A stretch of 50,670 nt of DNA, taken from JALUZX01 sp964561605. GTDB taxonomy: Bacteria > Planctomycetota > UBA1135 > JALUZX01. Position 1 is the stretch's first letter. Each line of letters opens with the position of its first letter. The DNA lies in contig CAZLQD010000014.1 in NCBI GenBank assembly GCA_964561605.1, positions 1-50,670 of the forward strand, written 5' to 3'. Position numbers and translations under genes: made by a program. This document shows positions 17,173 through 25,539 of this stretch, piece after piece. The notes below the pieces were generated by a model. That model had not been told where the DNA came from and did not search any database. It saw nothing but the letters and a program-made list of their open reading frames with translations.

Positions 17173-20148
17173 TCACCTCGGACGAGCCCGGCGGGCGACC
17201 CTGTACTCGATCGCCTTGATTCCCGGGGGTATACCGGAAGGCCGGAAGGGAGGCAGGTCTGTGACGGAACGCCCTCCCGGAAGGCGGACGGCCCGGAAGG
17301 TCCTGGCCGCCAGGACCTTCCCCTCCAGGGTCTTCACCTCCACCCGCACGTCCACGAGGGCGGGCGGGCCCAGGTGGAACACGAAGGGGCGGATGGAGTC
17401 CTTCGGGCCGTAGACCACGTCCACGTCGGCCGAGGCGGCGAAGGTGTCCTGGAAGGCCATCCGGTTCGCGTAGAAGGCGAGCTTGGCGTGGCCCAGGGCG
17501 TCGACGAGGGGCTTCTTGTAGGTCCCGCAGTTGGGCCCGCCGTGGAGACAGCACCAGGAGAAACCGTCCACGCCGAAGCGGATCTGCTTCTTCATGGACT
17601 CCCAGGCGCTGAAGGCCTGCCAGGCCTGGCTCTCGAGCCACTCCCCCGTCGTGAGCCTGCGGCCGATGGAGCCCTTGTCGTAATCCCACTCGTAGGACTG
17701 GAGGAGGTACCAGGGTTTCCCCCTGCAGAGCCGCCAATTGGGCTGGCCGATGGACTCCTCGTGCTCGAAGTTGAACCAGGCCCTCTCCCGGCTCTCCAGG
17801 AAGTCCTTCACCGAAGGTGGAGGCCATTTGCGCAGCACCGACCAGGGCCTACCGTATCCCGTGATCGAGTCCTGGGATCCCCGGGTCATCATGGGGGCCG
17901 TCCAGGCCGGGGGCGCCTGGATGGGCCGCCCCTTCCAGTCCTTCGTGCCGGCGTCGTTCCCGATGTGGAGCAGCAGGTCGAAGGAGGTGGGAGAGATCAG
18001 CCTCGTCGGGTCCACGGGATAGATGGTCTCCCAGACGCGGGTCACGTAGTCGAAGGACTCGGAGATCGGATGCCTTCGGAAACGGTTGGGGTGGTTGGCG
18101 GCTTCCCAGATGACGATCGAAGGGTGGTGGATCACCTGGCGGGCGTAGTCCGGCCAGGCGTCGAAATCCACGTGGAAGGCCTCGCCCGCCCGGATCCAGG
18201 CCGGTGTCTGCCAGACGAGGAGGATCCCCAGCTGGTCGCACATCTCGGCCAGCCTGGGGTCGTTGATCCCGTCGGGCCTGTCCTCCAGTGCGTGGACGTG
18301 GACCCGCAGCAGGTCGGCCCCCATCTCCTTCAACTGGAGGAGTTCCGTCATGAGGGCCTCGGCCGGCGGGCACCTCTGGTCGCGGGCCATCGTCTCCAGG
18401 GGAACCCGGAAACCCATGATCTGCGCCCCCCGGGCGAGCCAGGGTTTTCCGTTGATCCGCAAGACGCCCCCTTCCTGCCCCACCGTTCGGATTCCCGTCA
18501 CCACGGGAAGATCGTCCAAGACCCTGCCCCGGGCGTCCTTCAAGAGGGCCCTGACCCGGTAAAGGGCCGGGCGGCGGGGAGACCAGAGAAGAGGGGAAGG
18601 AACGGGGACGTCCAGGATCACCCTCTTCGAACTCCTGGAGTAGAGAAAGACGGGTTTCTCCGCCGAGGCCGCCCTTTCTTCCTCCTCGGGAAACCAGGGG
18701 CTCCAGGAGACTTCCACCCTTCCCCGGAAGCGGCTCCATCCGTCGTTCCGGATCTCCAGGAAGACCCGGGTCCGGGCCGGGTCGCCCGTGGAGAGGGTGC
18801 GGGGAACGAGGCTCTCCACCCGCACCTCGGCGGTGAGGTCCAACCAGGCCCTCCCCATGTGCCATCCCACGTAAGGATCCCCGGGCGCGTGGTGCATGAG
18901 CCCCTGCAATTCCCTGTGGCGGACCCGGACGGCGATAGTGTTCGCTCCGCGCCTGAGGAAGGACGTGACGTCCAACCGCACCGGTCTCCGGTCCCTCACG
19001 ACCAGGGCGGGCCTCCCGTTCACCCAGATCACCCCTCCCGGGTCGAGGGATTCGATCACCAGGAAGGCCTTCCCGAAGGAAGGGAGGTCCACCTTCTTCC
19101 TGAGGAGGAGATCCTCTCCTGCCTCCAGGACGCCCCCGTGAACCAGGGGGAGGCGGCCCCTCTTCCAGGCGGAGTCGTCGTACCCGGGCTTCTCCCATCC
19201 CTCCACGGGCGGTGGGACCCGGAAATCTTCGTGAAGGAACGGCTCCACCCGGATGGGCCGGTCCGGATTTCCGGTTTTCCTGTAAGCCACTCCGGTGAAG
19301 CCCTCCAGCTCCAAGCCGGGGCTTCCCTCCAGGCGGAGTCGCCCCACAGGACCCGGGGAATCCCCGGGTAGAGGAAGGAAATCGACGGTCTTCCTCCCGT
19401 CCAGGTAGAGAGAGGCGCCTCCTTCCTGGAGGTCCACCTCCAGGCGGAAAGAATGTCCCGACCCGGGGGCGCACATCCCCCCGGCTGCATTCTTCCCCCC
19501 CGCCTCCAGGCGAAGCCCCCCTTGGGCGGCGGAAAGGGTGACGACAGGACCCTCCCGGCCGGACAGGGTGAGGCGGAATCCCCTCCCTCCGGCGGGGACG
19601 CGGAACTTCCCCTCCAGGGCGAAGCGCCAGGCCAGGGAAGGAAGAACGAGCTCGAGGGAGGCCTCCTCCTCGAAGCGGAGGACCCCCTTCCGGACTTCCA
19701 CGCCCTCCGGGGCGGTCCAGCGCTCAAGGGCCTTCTTCCTGTCCTTCCCGAGGCCGGGCCGCCATCCCAGGAACCTCCAATCCCGGAGCAGGATCCTCTT
19801 TCTTACCGAGGGAAGAGGCAGGGCCTTGAGCCTGGACAGGGCCTCCTTCACCCCTTCCGGGGGCGCCACGACCCGGTCCAGCCCGGGGTCGCCGAAGAAC
19901 CGCCTGGCATATTCGCCGTAGGCTCTCAGGAAGGCCAGGCGTTCCTTCGTGTCGAACCTTTCGGTCTTCCCGCGGAAATCGGTCACCCCGTCGGCCTTGG
20001 GATCGGGCGAAAAGGCCCTGAGTTCGAAGGTCCTCGAAACCGTCCCTCCCTTCTCCGGGGGGTCCGGGAGGGGGGAAAGCCGGGCCGGAGAGGAAAAGAC
20101 CCCTCCCAAGAGAGCCGCCGTGAAGAAAAGAGAGTTCCCTGGTCTCAC
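17173..20148 (-). CDS. Exported glycoside hydrolase family 2-like protein, catalytic motif altered
   Basis: GTG at 20148 is chosen because AGGAGG lies just upstream and the product then starts with a signal peptide (NSLFFTAALLGGVFSSPA). The 991-residue protein has an N-terminal ~300-residue region with a LamG/concanavalin-like beta module. The GH2 core follows: jelly-roll segment (LLRKKVDLPSFGKAFLVIES), Ig-like sandwich, and TIM barrel from about residue 590 (VLRINGKPWLARGAQIMG, GADLLRVHVHALED). The acid/base signature, normally Asn-Glu, reads IVIWEAANHPN, so His686 stands where Glu is expected. A candidate nucleophile lies in FNFEHEESIG near residue 795. Beta-galactosidase/mannosidase-like ancestry is clear; activity is uncertain. 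Confidence 0.8.
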   Translation of the reverse strand: MRPGNSLFFTAALLGGVFSSPARLSPLPDPPEKGGTVSRTFELRAFSPDPKADGVTDFRGKTERFDTKERLAFLRAYGEYARRFFGDPGLDRVVAPPEGVKEALSRLKALPLPSVRKRILLRDWRFLGWRPGLGKDRKKALERWTAPEGVEVRKGVLRFEEEASLELVLPSLAWRFALEGKFRVPAGGRGFRLTLSGREGPVVTLSAAQGGLRLEAGGKNAAGGMCAPGSGHSFRLEVDLQEGGASLYLDGRKTVDFLPLPGDSPGPVGRLRLEGSPGLELEGFTGVAYRKTGNPDRPIRVEPFLHEDFRVPPPVEGWEKPGYDDSAWKRGRLPLVHGGVLEAGEDLLLRKKVDLPSFGKAFLVIESLDPGGVIWVNGRPALVVRDRRPVRLDVTSFLRRGANTIAVRVRHRELQGLMHHAPGDPYVGWHMGRAWLDLTAEVRVESLVPRTLSTGDPARTRVFLEIRNDGWSRFRGRVEVSWSPWFPEEEERAASAEKPVFLYSRSSKRVILDVPVPSPLLWSPRRPALYRVRALLKDARGRVLDDLPVVTGIRTVGQEGGVLRINGKPWLARGAQIMGFRVPLETMARDQRCPPAEALMTELLQLKEMGADLLRVHVHALEDRPDGINDPRLAEMCDQLGILLVWQTPAWIRAGEAFHVDFDAWPDYARQVIHHPSIVIWEAANHPNRFRRHPISESFDYVTRVWETIYPVDPTRLISPTSFDLLLHIGNDAGTKDWKGRPIQAPPAWTAPMMTRGSQDSITGYGRPWSVLRKWPPPSVKDFLESRERAWFNFEHEESIGQPNWRLCRGKPWYLLQSYEWDYDKGSIGRRLTTGEWLESQAWQAFSAWESMKKQIRFGVDGFSWCCLHGGPNCGTYKKPLVDALGHAKLAFYANRMAFQDTFAASADVDVVYGPKDSIRPFVFHLGPPALVDVRVEVKTLEGKVLAARTFRAVRLPGGRSVTDLPPFRPSGIPPGIKAIEYRVARRARPR

Positions 20149-20350
20149 TTGCGCCTCCTCTCCTTTTCTTCCCCCCATAGAGAACCAGAGAGACGGGGGG
20201 GAAAAAAAGCAGGTTTCTTTCCCCCTTTCCCGGCCGGCCCGGGACGGAGCCGGCGAATCGAGGGACAATGGACGGGCTCACCCAATCTTCCGGAGAAAAA
20301 CAGTCCTCGACGAAGTGTGACCCTCCGGTTCCCGGGGTGACGAATTCCAC

Positions 20351-21505
20351 GTGGCGGCTTTGAACCCTGACGACCGGGAAGGGGAGCTCCAGGCCCTTCT
20401 CACCTTGGCCCTCGTTCCGGGGATCGGTCCCCTGCGGGCACACCGCCTTCTCGAGGAGCACGGCTCAGGGAGAGCCGTGCTCCAGGCGGCGAGGGAGGCC
20501 GGGGGAGAGAAGGGGCGCCTGGGGAGACTCCTTTCCCCCGACCTTCGGACCCGGGTCCGAAGGGTCCTTGCGGCCGCCCAGGGTTCGGGCATGGGGATCC
20601 TGGGGTGGGGCCTTCCCGACTACCCCCCCAGGCTCACACCCCTCGCCGAAGCCCCGCCCGTCCTTTTCTGCAGAGGAAACCCCGGGGTCCTCCAGGAACG
20701 GGCCGTCGCGGCCCTGGTGGGCACCAGGACCCCCACGCCCTACGGGCGGGAAGTCACCGAAAAGCTGGCCGCAGGCCTGGCCGCCCGGGGGGTGGTGGTC
20801 GTCTCGGGCCTGGCCCGGGGCGTGGACTCCCACGCCCACCACGCAGTACTCGAAGCCCGGGGAAAGACCGTGGCCGTCCTGGCGGGAGGGTTGGACAGGA
20901 TCTACCCTCCCGAACGAAAACCCATGGCCGAAGAGATCCTCAGGGAGGGGCTCCTCCTCTCGGAGATGCCTCCCGGCCGGAACCCCACACCCGGCCTCTT
21001 TCCCAGGCGGAACCGGATCCTGAGCGGCATCTCCGACCTGGTGGTCGTCGTGGAGGCGGCGGAAAGGTCGGGCGCCCTCATCACGGCCCAATGGGCCCTG
21101 GACCAAGGCAAGGAGGTCGCCGCCGTTCCGGGTTCCATCTTCTCTCCCGTGAGCAGAGGGCCTTTCCTGCTGATCCGGGACGGCGCCGCCCCCGTGGATT
21201 CCGTGGAGGCCATCATGGAGCTCCTTCCCAGGCTTCCCGGGAAGGAGGAGGCGCCGGGAAGAGGGGAAGAAAGCCCTCACGCCGGGAGGAGAGTCTCCCT
21301 CACCTCCCTGGAGAGAAGCTTCCTCCAGGCCCTGGCCCGAACGGGAGGCGACCCCGAGGAGGCGGCCCGCCTGGCGGGGATCCCCGTGAAGGAAGCCCTT
21401 TCCCTGGGGGTCTCCCTGGAGATGAAGGGCCTGGCCCGCTCCAAGGGACAGGGTCTTCTCTTCCCAACGGGCGATACGGGGGAAGGAGGGGAGAACCCGG
21501 CATGA
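20351..21505 (+). CDS. dprA: DNA processing protein DprA
   Basis: The 384-residue product begins at a GTG and shows an N-terminal helix-hairpin-helix region (LALVPGIGPLRAHRLL) that is common in DprA. The Rossmann-like core follows: ALVGTRTPTPYG, VSGLARGVDSHAHHAVL, AVLAGGLDRIYPPE, FPRRNRILSGISDLVVVVEA and GALITAQWALDQGKEVAAVPG. A C-terminal ~60-residue winged-helix-like domain closes the protein. DprA binds single-stranded DNA and loads RecA during natural transformation. Its partner competence genes are not in this window. It is divergent from the GH2-like gene. No strong ribosome site precedes the GTG. Confidence 0.92.
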   Translation: MAALNPDDREGELQALLTLALVPGIGPLRAHRLLEEHGSGRAVLQAAREAGGEKGRLGRLLSPDLRTRVRRVLAAAQGSGMGILGWGLPDYPPRLTPLAEAPPVLFCRGNPGVLQERAVAALVGTRTPTPYGREVTEKLAAGLAARGVVVVSGLARGVDSHAHHAVLEARGKTVAVLAGGLDRIYPPERKPMAEEILREGLLLSEMPPGRNPTPGLFPRRNRILSGISDLVVVVEAAERSGALITAQWALDQGKEVAAVPGSIFSPVSRGPFLLIRDGAAPVDSVEAIMELLPRLPGKEEAPGRGEESPHAGRRVSLTSLERSFLQALARTGGDPEEAARLAGIPVKEALSLGVSLEMKGLARSKGQGLLFPTGDTGEGGENPA

Positions 21506-21559
21506 CGGGGAAAGCGCCCCCCGAGGGGGGAAGACAGGCATCCGGAAGGACCCCGGACC

Positions 21560-21751
21560 TCAATACGGATAAATGAAGAGTTTCTCCAGGCCCCAGAGGA
21601 CGAAGGCCAGGAGGACCGTCCATGCCGTGTATTTCAGGAGCTTGAGGGTCGCCGTCCGGAGGACCCGGCCAGGGGTCTCCTCCTCCTTGGCGAAGTAGGC
21701 CAGGGAGACGAGCCAGCCCAGGAGGAGGAACAGCAGGACGTGCCGGATCAC
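21560..21751 (-). CDS. Small two-helix membrane protein
   Basis: A 63-residue product starts at a GTG that overlaps the stop of the upstream gene (GTGA), which indicates translational coupling. It has two hydrophobic helices (VLLFLLLGWLVSLAYF and TAWTVLLAFVLWGLEKLFI) joined by a short loop with both charges, and ends IYPY. No family is recognised. Given the overlap, it probably works with the preceding multi-pass membrane protein. Confidence 0.6.
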   Translation of the reverse strand: MIRHVLLFLLLGWLVSLAYFAKEEETPGRVLRTATLKLLKYTAWTVLLAFVLWGLEKLFIYPY

Positions 21752-22611
21752 GGGGTTTCCTCCTGTCTCTTTTCCGCCAGGGTATAGGCGTCGAGGATGA
21801 CCGCCACGTTCATGAGGCCGGCGATGCAGACTGTGGTCACTCCCAGGTCCCACATGGTGGATCCCGTGTTGTGGAAGCGAAGGGGGGCGAAGAAGATGGT
21901 GGAGAGGATGGTTGCCCCCCCGTCGAACAACATCCCCGCATACCAGAAGTAGACCTGGCTCCGGTCCACGGCGGTGAAGTCCGAGAAGAGGAGGCCCAGA
22001 AGGAAGAGGGCCGTGAGGCTCCCGAACTGGAGGAGGGCCCGGGAGCGGTATCCCAGCCTCCACTGGCCCAGGCCCGGCACCAACCAGGAGAGGAGGGCCG
22101 ATCCCGTGGGTGTGGAGAGCCAAGGGGCCTTCTCCCTCCCGGTCCTCTCCACCCGGGAGAGCCACCAGGCGTCGGCGGCGGCGAAGGCGTTGAGGATCCC
22201 CGAGAGGGCGGTGAGGAGGAATCCCAGGTGCTCCCAGGGCACGGGGAGCTTGGCCAGGCTCACCGCCTCCAGCCAGCCCGGGGAGCCGTGGGGCGGGAAG
22301 GTGGCCTTGAGCGTAAGGAAGGTGGTGAGGAAATTGCCCGCCTCGGGGACGTAGTTCAGGGGCAAGCCCCAGACCGAAGTGCCCAGGTTCATGCCGCCCC
22401 CCCAGAGGCGCACCCCCAGGATGGCGTAGCCGGCGAAGAAGAGGCCCTCCACAAGGAAGAACCAGAGGAAGGCCCTCCTGGAACGACCCAGGTAGAAATG
22501 TCCCAGGCCGGGGATCAGCAGAGTGAGGATGGAGGGAGGGCTTCCGAAGACGGTTCCCAGGAACCCCGCCTTCTTGGGTTTCCGCCCGGCCTCGGCCTGA
22601 ATCGACTCCAA
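21748..22611 (-). CDS. Multi-pass membrane protein with duplicated PGLG motif (TM2-like)
   Basis: TTG at 22611 has AGGAGG at good spacing and avoids overlap with the divergent thioesterase gene, so it is preferred over a longer frame. The 287-residue product has about seven hydrophobic helices. Two helix hairpins begin with nearly the same motif, LLIPGLGHFYLGRSRRAFL near residue 30 and WLVPGLGQWRLGYRSRALL near 170, which looks like an internal duplication. The PGLGxxYLG pattern recalls TM2 and DUF5683-like membrane proteins. Role unknown; coupled to the small membrane protein downstream. Confidence 0.7.
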   Translation of the reverse strand: MESIQAEAGRKPKKAGFLGTVFGSPPSILTLLIPGLGHFYLGRSRRAFLWFFLVEGLFFAGYAILGVRLWGGGMNLGTSVWGLPLNYVPEAGNFLTTFLTLKATFPPHGSPGWLEAVSLAKLPVPWEHLGFLLTALSGILNAFAAADAWWLSRVERTGREKAPWLSTPTGSALLSWLVPGLGQWRLGYRSRALLQFGSLTALFLLGLLFSDFTAVDRSQVYFWYAGMLFDGGATILSTIFFAPLRFHNTGSTMWDLGVTTVCIAGLMNVAVILDAYTLAEKRQEETP

Positions 22612-22746
22612 AGGTTCCCTCCTCGGGGAAAGAGAAAGGACGGACTCTACTCCCAGCAAGGAGACCCGGTCAACGGCGGGGTTGCTCCTCCGGCCCCGGA
22701 AGGGCACCATCGCCGCCCGGAGAGGCCAGCCATGCAGGAGGATTCC

Positions 22747-23154
22747 ATGCGGTCCCACACGATCCGTTTCCGGGTCCGTTACAACGAAGTGGACAGGCAG
22801 GACGTGGTCTACCACGCCAACTACCTGTCCTGGTTCGACATGGGAAGGACCGAACTCCTCAGGGACCTGGGAATGCCCTACAAGGAGATGGAGGACGGCG
22901 GCCGGTTCCTCGTGGTGACCCGGGCCTCCCTCCGCTACCTGGCCCCGGCCCGGCTGGACGACCTCCTCCTCCTTCGAACCCGGCTGGTCAAAGTCTCCCC
23001 GGCAAGGCTCACCTTCGAATACGAGCTCTTCCGGGAAGGAGAGGAAACCCTCCTCACCAGGGGAAGCACGGAACTTGCCTGCCTGGACCGGGAGGGGCGG
23101 GTCCGCCGCCTGCCCGAGAGGATCCTCCGTCTCCTGGGCCGAAGCCCTTCTTGA
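22747..23154 (+). CDS. Acyl-CoA thioesterase, YbgC/4-hydroxybenzoyl-CoA type
   Basis: ATG at 22747 is chosen because AGGAGG sits 5 nt upstream; an ATG 15 bp earlier lacks a site. The 135-residue protein is a single hotdog fold with VRYNEVDRQDVVYHANYL, where the Asp and following aromatic/His pattern match the catalytic region of YbgC-like thioesterases. YbgC homologues hydrolyse short acyl-CoAs and in proteobacteria sit with the tol-pal genes; no tol genes are visible here. Confidence 0.85.
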   Translation: MRSHTIRFRVRYNEVDRQDVVYHANYLSWFDMGRTELLRDLGMPYKEMEDGGRFLVVTRASLRYLAPARLDDLLLLRTRLVKVSPARLTFEYELFREGEETLLTRGSTELACLDREGRVRRLPERILRLLGRSPS

Positions 23155-23297
23155 TCGGAGACCCTCGAGCCGGGAGGGTCCCCGTTCCATCTCCAGGGGG
23201 AAGGAAGTATGTTCGGCGGAGGAATCCTGGGAAATATGCCGGGCCGCCGGCGGTCCAAGGAGGATCACCGGGTCCGGGAAGAAGGCCTGGAGGCGCC

Positions 23298-24242
23298 ATG
23301 TCAGATCTCTCTGCCGTGAAAACCCGGCTCGCCCCGGGAGGGGCGGCCCTCTTCCTCTCTCTCCTCCTGGGAGGATGCGGATCCACTCCATCCGAGAAGC
23401 CCGCCCCCCCCAAGCTGGTCCCCCTGAAGGCCGTGGATCCCAAGACGCGGACCATCCAGGCCGTGCTCCTCCAGCTCAACCGGGCCCAGGCGGACTGGCA
23501 GATCTTCACCAAGGACCTTCCAGACGCCGAGGCCAAGGCCAAGCTGGAAAAAGTGGAAAGGTACCTGCGGGACCTCTCCTCGCGCCACCTGAACGAACTC
23601 CTGCGGGTCCTGGTTACGGGATCGGAGAACTTCCGCACCATCGCCGCCTTCGCCGTGGGTTGGCCGAGGCATCCCGAAGCGGTCCAGCCTTTGATCAACG
23701 CCCTGAGGGATCCTTCTCCCTCGGTGGTATGCAACGCCTGCCTGGGTCTCTACGTGCTGAAGTTGCCCGAGATTCCTCCCGGCCCCCTGGGTGAAGTGGC
23801 CCTCCACCACACCGACCCCGACGCCCGTTGCAACGCCGCCCTGGCCCTCTCGGCCCTGGCCTCCCTTCCGGGAAAGGCCGACGAAGTCCGCCCCTTCCTG
23901 AAGAAGCTCTTGAAGAGCGAGGACGCCCGGGTCCGGGTCCACGCCCTCCGGGGCTTCCTCAGGATCTCCAGGACGGAAGACCTGCCTTACCTCCTCCCCC
24001 TCTTGAAGGACCCCGTTCCCCTCGTGAGGAGCGCCGCCGTCCTTGCCGTGGGCCACGTGGGCGGGCCCAAGGTCGTGGCCCCCATCCTGGCCCTCCTCAC
24101 CCCCGGGGAGACCAACGAGAACGTCCGCCTCTACGCCAGGAAGGTCCTCCAGCGGCTCGCCGGGGGAAGGGACGCCGGTTACGACGTGGAGGCGTGGAAG
24201 AAGATCTTCGCCGACGTGCTCCGCCCCTCCCTGAAGCGTTGA
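23298..24242 (+). CDS. HEAT-repeat lipoprotein
   Basis: The 314-residue product starts at 23298 after GGAGG. It has a good lipobox (LFLSLLLGGC, Cys27) followed by a Pro/Lys spacer. From about residue 100 there are successive HEAT-type helical repeats, e.g. PEAVQPLINALRDPSPSVV and DLPYLLPLLKDPVPLVRSAA, each with the conserved Asp and Val positions. Such lipoproteins usually serve as periplasmic or outer-membrane scaffolds. Its stop overlaps the start of the next gene by TTGA, suggesting coupled translation and a shared function. Confidence 0.8.
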   Translation: MSDLSAVKTRLAPGGAALFLSLLLGGCGSTPSEKPAPPKLVPLKAVDPKTRTIQAVLLQLNRAQADWQIFTKDLPDAEAKAKLEKVERYLRDLSSRHLNELLRVLVTGSENFRTIAAFAVGWPRHPEAVQPLINALRDPSPSVVCNACLGLYVLKLPEIPPGPLGEVALHHTDPDARCNAALALSALASLPGKADEVRPFLKKLLKSEDARVRVHALRGFLRISRTEDLPYLLPLLKDPVPLVRSAAVLAVGHVGGPKVVAPILALLTPGETNENVRLYARKVLQRLAGGRDAGYDVEAWKKIFADVLRPSLKR

Positions 24243-25432
24243 AGGTCCTCCCGGGAATCGCCGCCCTCTTGTTCCTTTCCGGGGGGGGGCCCCTTTCCTC
24301 CCTCCAGTCCGCCCCCCCCTCCGGAAAGGCCCCACCCGGGGCGGAGAAGATCCTGGAGCGCTTCTACCCGGAAGGACGAGAGGAGTGGTTCCAGGGGCTC
24401 TGGATTCCCCTTCGAATCGAAGACCCCGGCGGATCCTTCCGTCTCTTCCTCACCCCCAAGGGATGGGCCCGGCTCCAGGCAAGAGTCCGGGGGCCCCAGG
24501 AGTGGTCGGTCCTGGGGCCAAGAGGAGCGTGGACTTGCGGCCCAGGGTATTCCAAGCCCCTGGCCGGTGCGGCCCGGAGGCGCCTCCGGCTCCTGGCCCG
24601 GGGCCTTTCTCTCCTCGCCCTCTGGCCCCTCGGAGACCGCCCCCGCCTCCTTCCGTCCTCCCCCCCCTCCGAGCCCGTCTTCCTCCTCGGCGGGGGAAGG
24701 AGGATCCGAATCCGGCTCGACGAAAAAGGCCTCCCCGGCCGGATCTTCCTCTCCGGTCCTCTGGGGAAGAAGACCCGGGTCCTGGTCCCCCCCGGAACGG
24801 CCCGGTGGGAGGAAGGCCCACCCTGGCCGAAAGAGGCGGTCCTCCAGGACGAGACGGGCGGGCCTCCGTTGAAGGTGGTCCTGGGCCGGATCCGTCCCTG
24901 CCTCCTGACCAGCCCGTCCTTCTTTTCACCCCCCGGCGGAAAGAAGGCCTCCCCTTCCCTTCCCGGAGGTTTCCGGCCGGGAGCGATCCGCTTCACGAAG
25001 GAGAAACCCGCCAGGGCGGTGGTCCTGGCGGACCCGGGGGAAGGGATCGAGAGGAGAAAGCTCATCCTGGAAACGGGAAAGGCTCTCGCCCGGGCCGGCC
25101 TGGACCTGGAAGGCCTCCCCTTCTTCGTGAACCGGGGAGGAACCTGGGAGATCTGGATCCCCTTCCGGGGAAAGGGCTCCCTTCCCGGGGGCCTGGCCGC
25201 CAGGGAACTCGCCGGAGGGCTCTACGCATCCATCTTCTACGAGGGCCCCCCCCACGAGACGCTTCTCGAGAAGGTGCCCCTCCTGGAGAAAGAGGTGCGC
25301 CGGAGGAACCTGGAGCCCGCCGGACCGGTCCAGATCGGTATCTTCTTGTTGCCAGGGAGCTTGGAGAGCCTCCTCGAAGGAGAGCAGGTCCTGGCCCGAA
25401 TCCGGGTCCGGGTGACCCCCAGGAAAGATTAG
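24239..25432 (+). CDS. Exported protein of unknown function, coupled to HEAT lipoprotein
   Basis: The frame begins at a TTG (24239) overlapping the stop of the HEAT lipoprotein gene. The 397-residue product starts MKVLPGIAALLFLSGGG, a likely signal peptide, and continues as an Arg/Pro/Gly-rich beta protein. No known domain is recognised. A region near residue 260-330 (ARAVVLADPGEGIERRKLILETGKALARAGLD) looks like an alpha-beta unit, and a later part recalls secretin-like or DUF4340-like beta strands without a convincing match. The start lacks a strong Shine-Dalgarno, consistent with coupling. Function unknown. Confidence 0.65.
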   Translation: MKVLPGIAALLFLSGGGPLSSLQSAPPSGKAPPGAEKILERFYPEGREEWFQGLWIPLRIEDPGGSFRLFLTPKGWARLQARVRGPQEWSVLGPRGAWTCGPGYSKPLAGAARRRLRLLARGLSLLALWPLGDRPRLLPSSPPSEPVFLLGGGRRIRIRLDEKGLPGRIFLSGPLGKKTRVLVPPGTARWEEGPPWPKEAVLQDETGGPPLKVVLGRIRPCLLTSPSFFSPPGGKKASPSLPGGFRPGAIRFTKEKPARAVVLADPGEGIERRKLILETGKALARAGLDLEGLPFFVNRGGTWEIWIPFRGKGSLPGGLAARELAGGLYASIFYEGPPHETLLEKVPLLEKEVRRRNLEPAGPVQIGIFLLPGSLESLLEGEQVLARIRVRVTPRKD

Positions 25433-25463
25433 GGCCCCGTCAGGGAAAAGTCCCCGCCGGGGG

Positions 25464-25492
25464 GCAACAAGGTCGTTTCAAGCCGATATAAT
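25464..25492 (+). promoter_or_regulatory. Promoter upstream of the Arg/Pro-rich TPR protein gene
   Basis: A perfect TATAAT (25487-25492) is preceded, after 17 bp, by GCAACA (25464-25469), a 3/6 match to the -35 consensus. The predicted leader to the ATG at 25540 is about 40 nt and contains GGAGG. In such GC-rich sequence a perfect -10 hexamer stands out. Confidence 0.5.
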
Positions 25493-25539
25493 GGTGGAGC
25501 GGCTGGAATTTCCAGTCCATCGATCCCTGGAGGCGCGCC

